Source: Sophora flavescens (taxonomy: Eukaryota; Streptophyta; Magnoliopsida; Fabales; Fabaceae). From it: a DNA stretch of 64,000 bases. The translations under genes were made by a program, and so were the position numbers. A model generated the notes under the pieces. It ran no database searches and was not told where the DNA came from. It saw only the letters and a list, made by a program, of their open reading frames with translations. Shown here in pieces: positions 56,541-64,000 of this stretch (position 1 is its first letter; the number at the start of each line of letters is the position of its first letter). The stretch spans positions 236,393,379 to 236,457,378 of the forward strand of contig CM061062.1 in assembly GCA_030762895.1 (NCBI GenBank), given 5' to 3'.

Positions 56541-58540
56541 AGGGTATCATATCTTGGTCGAGCTTGAATCTATCCCGCTTGGTTCGGTTAGACTTGCTTC
56601 AACAGTTGTTTGGCTTCTAGCCCTCTGTATTATCATTTAAAGGGTGCAAAGAGCATGTTAAAAACTATTTAAAAACTAAAATAAGCACACGACGTAAAAT
56701 AGACACAATGGTGAGTTAAAATAAGTATCAATCTTTTTAGTGGTATTTGGTTTTATTACTTGAGCAGTAGAAGAGGCCTTACTTTGAGGCAAAGATGCAG
56801 ATGTAGTTACAACAATTGACTTTGGTGTAGGTTGCTCACCATGACTATTCTTCAACAAAAGACACAAAACCAATATCATTGAAGAAACAAAACCTTAACA
56901 AAATAATGTGTTGAACTGAAACTTATTAAAATTTATATTATTTTTAGGCAAAATTGGTTGATTAGTCCAGTTTGTTTTCTTATTTTTCACTTTCATCCTA
57001 TATGTTTTATTTTTGGCATTTTGGTCCTGTATATGTTTCGCCACCATGTTAGTCCTAAAATTAACGTGTCAACAAGAAATTGACAGAAAGGACTAATATG
57101 GACGATGGAGTGTAACATATAACACCAAAATGAAAAAAAAAATGTATGTTTCCTTTCATTTCTCTTCATTTTAGTCCTATATGTTATTTTCCGTCTTCCA
57201 TGTTAGTCCTGAAATTGACATCGTCATGTACGGATTAACAAGAATGACTAATGTGTCAATAGAACATAACATATATGACCTATTTGAAAAATACAAAACT
57301 TACATGTCCAATGTGAAAAAGGAAAAGAGGCATTGGACGAATCAAACTATTTTGTCTTATTTTTATTTAAGATTTAATTTGTTAACCACTCTATCAAGTT
57401 ATTTTAAAACTAATAAGGTTAAAAAGAATATTTTGTTGGAATGTTAACTTAACGGTCAAGATGTCAACGATGTAGACTGTAATTCTTAGGTAAGTTTAGG
57501 GTTGTGTGTCTTTTAGCAAAACCTAAGGGCGTGGGATATAATTTATTCTAAAAACAATAAAAAGTTTATCATTCATTTTTCTATTGTGACTTTGAATAGG
57601 AAAAAAATAATAGGACAATAATTAGCTAAAAATTTATTTGTCATCACTACCGAATAATTCTTTTAATGAAAGATTCAGTAATTAATGTTGATAAAGAGAA
57701 ATTAAATTTAATTATATATATATTTATAAAAGGAAATAGATCAATATCAATATGGAAAATAATTATACCAATGAAACTCAAAAGGAAAATATAATAAATA
57801 TATACTAAAAAATGAATGAGACTACAAAAGGAAAATATTTATTTAATAATTTAATAAATTATTTAATGTCATACATTCAGAAACTACTCATATATGTTAC
57901 ATCTGTATATACAGAATCTATATTTATGCTATGTATATTAATTAATAAAATTATCTTGAGATAGAATTATTAATGTCCTTCAATGAAAATGATTAATAAT
58001 AATAAATTTTTTATATTATAATCAAATATTTGAATTTAATGGATTTTTTATTCAATTTATATTATATAAATATAGATATTTGTTATGATATATATACATA
58101 TATATATAACTTAGGGAGGTTATTAAATGTCTTTATGCTCTCTCTCTCTATATATATATATAATTATTTTGATATAGATAATCAAAATGCAGAAATAGTA
58201 TTTTTTTTTTGTTACTTTTATATAATAGTTTATGGATTGAAGTAGTAATATACATTGTCAAAGTAAAAAGAGATAGAAATAACAATAATACTGGTCGTTT
58301 AGCCCCTTTGAACACCAAAAAAAATAATAATACTGATTTATTAATATATATTTAGATGTTATACTGATAGTGCATAGAAATTAAACCATTTTATTTTCTT
58401 TTCAACACTTTCACTCAATGCATTTAATAATATTCATTAATATTTCTCATTAATAATAATAATATATTATTAACTATGCATTTAATAACATCAGTAATAA
58501 TTGTATCTAAAGAGAATTACAATGATAGACATAATCTAAT
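56541..58540. other. Unassigned AT-rich DNA right of element B
   Basis: No firm gene. On the minus strand 56855-56715 reads NSHGEQPTPKSIVVTTSASL and continues to NTTKKIDTYFNSPL, preceded by an acceptor-like TTTTGTTGAAG; it could be an exon fragment. Between 56945 and 57200, phrases such as TTTTGGTCCTGTATATG, CATGTTAGTCCTAAAATT and AAAGGACTAATATGG occur in both orientations, as in decayed non-coding DNA transposons. The rest shows nothing I can name. Confidence 0.35.
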
Positions 58541-58542
58541 AT

Positions 58543-58543
58543 A

Positions 58544-58635
<92 letters not shown>

Positions 58636-58640
58636 GTGTG
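58543..58640 (+). repeat. (AT)n(GTAT)n microsatellite
   Basis: About 30 AT repeats followed by about eight GTAT units and a short GT run. Confidence 0.95.
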
Positions 58641-58752
58641 TTTACTTAAATTTCTTCTAAAAAAATTATTTAAAATAAAATATTTTTATTTACTCATTTA
58701 CTAGAAATAGTTTCATTTGTATGCCTTTAAGTTTATTGTATTAAATGAGAAT

Positions 58753-59363
58753 AAATTTAATTAATAATTTTGAAAATATATAAATAAAATGTCGAAAATT
58801 AAACTCAGTTTTATCATATTTTATCACTTGAATTTAATAATTAATTTACTCATCTACTCTTAACATTTTATAACATTTACTGCATGTATTTAACATTAAA
58901 TAATTTTATTAATAATTTCCTAAAAGTATTTCCCTTTTTTTAATCTCATTTGTTATGATATATATAACTAAAATGTATTTTTTTTTTTATCAAATTGGTA
59001 TATTTTATAACTTTTATTTAATAATTTATTTTATTGTCATTGTTTTTACTCAACTCATAAATTTAATTAATAATTTTGAAAATATATAAATAAAATGTCG
59101 AAAATTAAACTCAGTTTTATCATATTTTATCACTTTAATTTAATAATTAATTTCCTCATCTACTCTTAACATTTTATGACATTTACTGTATGTATTTAAC
59201 ATTAAGTAATTTTATTAATAATTTCATAAAAGTGTTTCCATTTTTTTTATTCTCATTTGTTATGATATATATAACTAAAATGTAATTTTTTTTATCAAAT
59301 TGGTATATTTTATAACTTTTATTTAATAATTTATTTTATTGTCATTGTTTTTACTCAACTCAT
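58753..59363 (+). repeat. 306-bp tandem duplication
   Basis: Two head-to-tail copies begin AAATTTAATTAATAATTTTG at 58753 and 59059 and end CATTGTTTTTACTCAACTCAT at about 59057 and 59363. There are few substitutions and small indels in T-runs. The unit has no coding content. Confidence 0.93.
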
Positions 59364-59435
59364 TTAAAAGTATTTATTATTACCTATTTAACTATTTTCA
59401 TAAAAGTTTATAATACATATAATATATATTGTATC

Positions 59436-59546
59436 TATTGGCAATTATATTTTTATACAATTTTACTAACATATAAAATATAAATATTAACTCTATTGGC
59501 AATTATCTTTTTATACAATTTCACTAATATATAAATATAAATATTA
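59436..59546 (+). repeat. About 56-bp tandem duplication
   Basis: TTGGCAATTAT(A/C)TTTTTATAC occurs twice, followed each time by CAATTT(T/C)ACTAA and a TATAAATATTAA tail. Confidence 0.85.
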
Positions 59547-60006
59547 ATATAGAATAAACTTATGTGTATTTACTGAATGAATGTAATATTAAATATTTTT
59601 CTGAAACTTTTACTAAAAGTAGTTTCTATTATATAACCTCATTTGTTATATTAAATATAGGGTATTATTTTTTTAAAAGCAAAATACAGTGTATTAACAA
59701 AATATACTAGTTTTGCTTAATTACTTTATAGATTCAATTACAAGTTTGGTGATAAATCTTGAAAGAATCACACAAGATTATTTATGAGATTCGTGATTAA
59801 TTAACAATATAAATAGAACATGAAAAATGTTATGAATACACTATTTATCACACTCCTATTCAGCACACTCTTTATTATTGGATGGATTTCATGTGGGACC
59901 CACCAAAACACATGGTCCCACATGAAGTCGACCCAATAATAGAAAATGTGTTTTTTTTTTGACAAAATATAGAAGGTGGTTTAAGAGGAATGTGATGCTA
60001 GCCAGT

Positions 60007-60185
60007 GTTATTAAAACCGGACCGGTCAGTCGGACCGGTTCGGCCGGAAACCGGATCGTAAGTCGGTAAGACATCAGACCGGATGAGCATTCAAACCGAT
60101 GCTGATGTTATCAAACCGACATACTCAGTACCAGTTCATCAATAAACCGGCTGACTCAGTCCGGGTCGAACCATCCCTTATGTGC
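60007..60185 (+). mobile_element. Possible hAT-like element end, ACCGG-rich
   Basis: CAGTGTTATTAAAACCGG is followed by ACCGGTCAGTCGGACCGG, TTCGGCCGG, AAACCGG and related words to about 60170. CAGTGTTATTAAAAC resembles the ends of non-coding plant hAT-like repeats. No second terminus is seen; LTR element E begins at 60193. The call rests on pattern memory only. Confidence 0.35.
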
Positions 60186-60192
60186 GTGTGAG

Positions 60193-61462
60193 TGATAACT
60201 CATTTTTGAGTTACCTTTTAGTGTGTATTCTTGGCCTAATTAATTGTTATATGTGTTTAACATTGGTGATTTGGGTGAGTTTTACATTATTGGGCTTAAT
60301 TGAGCTTAATTGCTAAACATTGTTAATTTTCGGATTTTTCACTCATCCTGACCTTGTAGCCTTGCACAGAGCATAACTAGAGCTACAAATATCGAATTTT
60401 GGTGATCTTGCTGTCCCTAGAAAGATAAGGAAGATACCTACAATTTCAGGTTTCACAAGAATTGTTAAATTAGGCCAAAATCAAGGTTAAATTGGGTACC
60501 GAGTTCTCTGGCGCGGATCAGTGTACAATTCATGATATTCCTTCACTTAAATGGGCCTAACATACTCATCTTAAGCCCAATTAAGGCATATGATACCTTG
60601 TTGGAAAGCTTATTCAGAGGCCCTTAATTTGGTCTAGGGTTAGATTAGGATTAATGAGTATAATTAGAAGTTTAGTGCCGCACAAGTGAGAGATGAAAAT
60701 TAGATACTTTTGCAATCCTTGTTTTTGCAAGTTTTGGAATTCTCTTCCCCTCTCTTCTCCCCTTTTTAGTTTTCTGCACTTTGTTGGATGTTTTGTTGTT
60801 AAACTTCTCCAATGGTGATGACTGTGGAAGGCTAAACCTTTTATCAATCCTAGACATCCAAGTAATTTGGTTTGAATTCCGAGTTCCTTACTTTTAATTG
60901 TTTTCCAATTGGTTCTTCTCTTTCTCTCTTCTTTCAATTATAATTTATGTATTGGGAGTGTGATTATGCTTGATCTATGTCTGATTAGATGTAGATTCAG
61001 TTTTCATGATTGAATTGGAATTAGGAATTAGGATTGATTAATCCAAAAATCTAATAGAGATTAGGGAACCGATTGGTAACCTAGGTTAATTGAATTTGTA
61101 CATAAATCAACATTATTAGGGATTGCAATTGTGGCTCCAATTTTGTTGTTTAAACCCTACATGATCATGTAGTAGATTTCAAAATAACAGAGGAGGAGGG
61201 CAAACAAATTTATATCTTTTGGAACAATGACGAATTCTACCAAAGAACTTGACGTCTTGGATTGATGTTTATAATTAATTGAATTTCTTTTTTTAAATTG
61301 CAATTTGTTTCCTCCCAACGAATTTTGAAAACCTCCTTTCTCTAACATTCTTGATTGGCTAATAATTTTAAAGATCCTCGTGAGACGACCAAGGTTGTTT
61401 TGCCTTGTACCACTTTTTTTTTATTTACTATATTATTTTGACCCGTGTACGACCACGGATCA
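60193..61462 (+). repeat. 5' LTR of element E
   Basis: It starts TGATAACTCATTTTTGAG and ends GACCACGGATCA four bases before the PBS. It lacks the CpG-palindrome array found in the LARD1, LARD2, D and F LTRs. The start is inferred from TG and the usual LTR length, as no partner LTR is available. Confidence 0.65.
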
Positions 61463-61466
61463 AATT

Positions 61467-61484
61467 TGGCGTCGTTGCCGGGGA
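61467..61484 (+). other. Primer-binding site of element E
   Basis: TGGCGTCGTTGCCGGGGA has one mismatch (C to T) to the tRNA-Asp-type PBS of LARD1, LARD2 and D. Confidence 0.9.
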
Positions 61485-61689
61485 TGTTTGATTTTTATAA
61501 GCCATATTAGGATTTTTTTATACTGGTTTTTTTTTTAGTCCCATAATATTCATATTTGTTTTTTCCTATTTTTTTATTTTTATTTTGCTGTTTGGAGCTT
61601 ATATGTGAGTGTCTTGAGCTGATATGTTTATATCATATTGATGACATTGCAGATTGTGATGGTCGTGGTTGTGAATCTTAGTACTTCCC

Positions 61690-62667
61690 ATGGATATTTG
61701 TATGCAAAATTATATGCCTAATGTTGATTATGAACCATCATGCATATATTATCCTCAAACCAATTTTTCTCATTTTGCAAGAGGTTATATGGATTCAAGT
61801 ATGTCTGTGTCAATGGATAATTATTTGTCTCATAGCACTTTGAGAGATTTTGCCACATTTTATGAACCACCATACATACATTATGTAGAGAAAGAGGTTG
61901 AGTCACCATGCATATATTATCCTGACATTACTGGTGACTATGAGTTTAGTAGTGATTTTGGCATGATTGGAGTAAATGAGGTGCAATTTTTCTATTCTGA
62001 CCAACATGGAGGAGAAAATGGCAGCTTGGACGAATTAGCTTCTTTGGTTCATCAATTGACAATAAGTCAGCAGCAATATCAGTCTGACCCCACACCTGTC
62101 CAACCTAGTCTGGAAGAATTGGTGCGACAAATGGCAGAACACACTCTTGAATTCCAACAGAGCACAGAAGCAAGTCTTCATAATTTGGCCAGTCAAATTG
62201 GTCACATTGCCTCCACATTGACTGCACTGCAATCACAACATCTCCTTGAACAACATTCAGATTCACAAATAGATATTATTGACAATACTTCTTCTGAGCA
62301 TAATTTTGATAATGATGTCGAGAATGCTATTATTGATGAACTTTGTGTTGAATTTCCAGATATTCAAGATTTTCCTGATTCTATTTTATGTACTTCATGT
62401 GTTGACTTTAACAGTGCTATTTTGTGTGCAGCATGTGTTGAAATTTCATCCTTTTTAGGGTATAAGGAGCAAAAAGTGCATATGGAAGATGAGACACAGG
62501 AGGTTGAGGACCCTGTTCAGCCAAGAAATGTAGAAAATGGGGATCATGTGGACATGCTACCCACAGAAAGGATCCCCATAAAAGATGGTGATCATGTCAT
62601 GATGGATGATGCTAGACTACTTATCTTAGAGACAACCACTAAGGCTTTCTTGGTTGATAAAGACTAG
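61690..62667 (+). CDS. Element E ORF of unknown function, homologous to LARD1 ORF
   Basis: An intact ORF of 325 codons starting MDICMQNYMPNVDYEP, about 205 bp after the PBS, where gag is expected. Features in order: YYP repeats (residues about 17-26 and 74-79: CIYYPQTNF, CIYYPDITGDYEF); a conserved block GMIGVNEVQFFY...HGGENGSLDELASL; a glutamine-rich helical region (QLTISQQQYQ, LVRQMAEHTLEFQQ) likely to form a coiled coil; an acidic conserved block (IIDELCVEFPDIQDF); and a cysteine-bearing stretch (CTSCVDFN, LCAACVEIS). The C-terminus is acidic with no membrane segment. No Gag, protease or Pol motif. It is the best preserved member of the family seen twice here, and frame retention suggests it was under selection until recently. 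Confidence 0.75.
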   Translation: MDICMQNYMPNVDYEPSCIYYPQTNFSHFARGYMDSSMSVSMDNYLSHSTLRDFATFYEPPYIHYVEKEVESPCIYYPDITGDYEFSSDFGMIGVNEVQFFYSDQHGGENGSLDELASLVHQLTISQQQYQSDPTPVQPSLEELVRQMAEHTLEFQQSTEASLHNLASQIGHIASTLTALQSQHLLEQHSDSQIDIIDNTSSEHNFDNDVENAIIDELCVEFPDIQDFPDSILCTSCVDFNSAILCAACVEISSFLGYKEQKVHMEDETQEVEDPVQPRNVENGDHVDMLPTERIPIKDGDHVMMDDARLLILETTTKAFLVDKD

Positions 62668-63265
62668 CTCAAGCAATTTGGTGAGAAATTCTTAGAGCAT
62701 GCATTGGAGAAGCGCTTGAGCTACAATGAGACTTGCTACACTACATTCTATAAGACTTTTTCTACTCCTTTCCATTTTATTTTTTGTCCTCTATGTGAAT
62801 GAATTTGTTCTTGTTCTTGATTTTAATATGTTCTACATTGAGGACAATGTAGATTTCAAGTGTGGGGGAGATATACTATGTTATGATGTTTTTAAATTGT
62901 GTGTTGAACTTTGTTGGAATATGTTTCTTTTGTTTTTTATGTTATTTTTCTATATTTTAAAAATAAAACGTAAAAAAATGTATTTTTTATTGGTGTTTTA
63001 GTATCTTAGGATTTTTTTTTGTTTTCTTTGTTGTTTGTAGGGTCTCAAAAAAAAAATTTTAAAAAATATTTGTGTTTGAGTCTTGTTGCATGCTTGTCAG
63101 TAAATTTTTAAGTTTGTGTTAGTTGTGAGTGATTTGCTTCATTCTTGGTTAAGAGGTTTCATGACTTGATATGGAGAAATTCTTGCATTTCTAGTGTAAT
63201 AAGTTGGCATTGAAATTAATTTGTGAATCTTTTGTGGTAGAATTAACCCTTGTGAGTTTTTGAGT
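62668..63265 (+). other. 3' interior of element E
   Basis: GAGAAGCGCTTGAGC (62708-62722) and ACATTGAGGACAATGTAGAT (62834-62853), followed by AAGTGTGGGGGAGAT (62859-62873), are the words that follow the coding region in Athila-like elements and also occur in LARD2. The rest is T-rich and non-coding. The hydrophobic open frame at 62726-63001 crosses these sites and is not supported as a gene. Confidence 0.7.
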
Positions 63266-64000
63266 TGATAAGCCTCTGGCTCATCTAGTTTTATAGCTAG
63301 TATGACCAGGGTTTTGTGCAAATTATATCGTATTTTCACCCAAATTAGATTAGATTGTCCTCAAGCAAGGTTTTGAGTCTCTAGAGTAGTTTTAAGTTAA
63401 TTTAGCAAGTTTTAAGTCAAAATAATACACTTATGCTTATTTCCTTGTTTTCAGGTTAAGTAGAAGTTGAGAAAATAAAGAACAGGGGATTCGCCCCGCG
63501 AAAGCCATGCTCGCCTCGCGACCCCGAAGCCTGACTGTTCCAAGAAATTGCTAAGTCTCTGGGTCGCCTCGCGAAGAAGGTCTCGCCCCGCGAGTCTTCC
63601 AAACCTGAAAAAGTCAGAGACGATCACGGCTTGCCCGTGTTGAAGGTCATGGCCGTGGCAGTTTTGAAGCTGAAGAGTCTCGCCACGCGAGAATCACTTC
63701 GCCTCGCGAGAATGCCAAGGGTTGCTGACAGTTCATGAAATTCGCCTCGCGAATGGTTGTTCGCCTCGCGAGCCCTCTGAATTCTGAAATTGTATAAAAG
63801 GCTGTTCTGAATATTTTGTAGGAACTTTTTTTTGCTTCTCCAACTTTCGAATATACATTTTCTCTGTGATTTCGTTGTTGCCATGGAGCACTAAGTCCTA
63901 GGATTAATCTACTGTTTGAGGATCCTATATACTTGAGGTTATGTAATCCCTATTTTAATTGCTTTTCCCTTTTCAATACCATACTTTGTATTTCTGTTTG
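63266..64000 (+). repeat. LTR of LARD1-type element F, runs off the edge
   Basis: It starts TGATAAGCCTCTGGCTCATC, then TAGTTTTATAGCTAGTATGA, matching the start of the LARD1 LTR (minus strand from 17629 or 13835) through CAAATTAGATTAGATTGTC and TTGAGTCTCTAGAGTA. No PPT precedes it, so it is more likely the 5' LTR of a new insertion into E than E's own 3' LTR. The left TSD would be GAGTT (63261-63265). Confidence 0.75.
63488..63800 (+). promoter_or_regulatory. CpG-palindrome array and TATA box, element F LTR
   Basis: TTCGCCCCGCGA, CTCGCCTCGCGA, CGCCTCGCGAAG, CTCGCCACGCGAG and CGCCTCGCGAG words lie at 63490-63775, with one degenerate GATCACGGCTTGCCCGTG pair (63622-63660). TATAAAAG follows at 63793-63800, the clearest array-plus-TATA arrangement in the window. 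Confidence 0.65.

Larger units (their letters stand above)
60193..63265 (+). mobile_element. Element E: gag/pol-less LTR element with tRNA-Asp-like PBS
   Basis: It has a 5' LTR (60193-61462), PBS (61467-61484), one ORF (61690-62667) homologous to LARD1's, and a PPT-like region at 62834-62875. At 63266 it is interrupted by an LTR of another type (F). E's own 3' LTR is not in the window. Its left LTR does not resemble LARD1's LTR even though the ORFs are related. Confidence 0.75.

Noticed and set aside
57181..57447. 88-codon open frame in the right flank
   Set aside because: It overlaps repeated TTAGTCCT-type non-coding wording and shows no recognisable motif.
62726..63001. Hydrophobic 91-codon open frame after the element E ORF
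   Set aside because: It overlaps the conserved post-coding words and PPT-like tract. The hydrophobicity follows from T-rich sequence.

Overview
The window looks like the repeat-filled intergenic space of a eudicot nuclear genome. A legume is my best guess from the styles of element present, but that is an inference. It is AT-rich and carries long (AT)n/(GT)n microsatellites. I found no intact host gene, rRNA, tRNA or CRISPR array. Nearly every base from 1 to 56540 can be assigned to a transposable element, and many boundaries are fixed by target-site duplications (TSDs), primer-binding sites (PBS) or polypurine tracts (PPT).

Left nest (1-31480). A Tat-type Ty3/gypsy fragment (T, minus strand, gag 30831-31460) is cut by a SIRE/Maximus-like Ty1/copia element (Y, tail and 3' LTR 28453-30830). 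Y is split by a second Ty1/copia element (X, 10649-28452). X's 5' LTR is split by a Ty3/gypsy element with a tRNA-iMet PBS (A, 3523-10648). A's 5' LTR is split by an Athila-like element (D, 1-3522, minus strand) that runs off the left edge. X also hosts two gag/pol-less LTR elements with a tRNA-Asp-type PBS: LARD1 in gag (12610-17629, TSD GACAG, minus strand) and LARD2 in reverse transcriptase (20147-25303, TSD CCATG).

Right nest (32478-56540). Ty3/gypsy element B has its 3' LTR split twice. The first insertion is the 12-kb chromovirus-like element C (39501-51504, TSD CTAAT, minus strand). The second is a 3.0-kb non-autonomous CACTA DNA transposon (53211-56232, TSD GAG) with hairpin-rich ends. 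The CACTA element itself carries an Athila-like LTR fragment.

Right flank (56541-64000). This is AT-rich DNA with little recognisable content: a possible exon fragment, a 306-bp tandem duplication, and a possible DNA-transposon end rich in ACCGG. It is followed by a third gag/pol-less element, E (5' LTR 60193-61462), whose 325-codon ORF is homologous to that of LARD1. Another LTR of the LARD1 type (F) begins at 63266 and runs off the right edge.

Two cross-cutting observations stand out. (1) Several different retroelements carry the same CpG-rich palindromic motifs (type CTCGCGAGGCGAG and type TCACGGCC-N-GGCCGTGA) as 150-400 bp arrays, in most cases placed just upstream of a TATA box in the LTR. 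The two copia families carry a different repeated word (GCTCGTCCACT / AGACGAGCTC), also upstream of TATA. (2) Gag/pol-less elements keep a single conserved ORF of unknown function and three spaced copies of the PPT-like word AAG(C/T)TTGGGGT.
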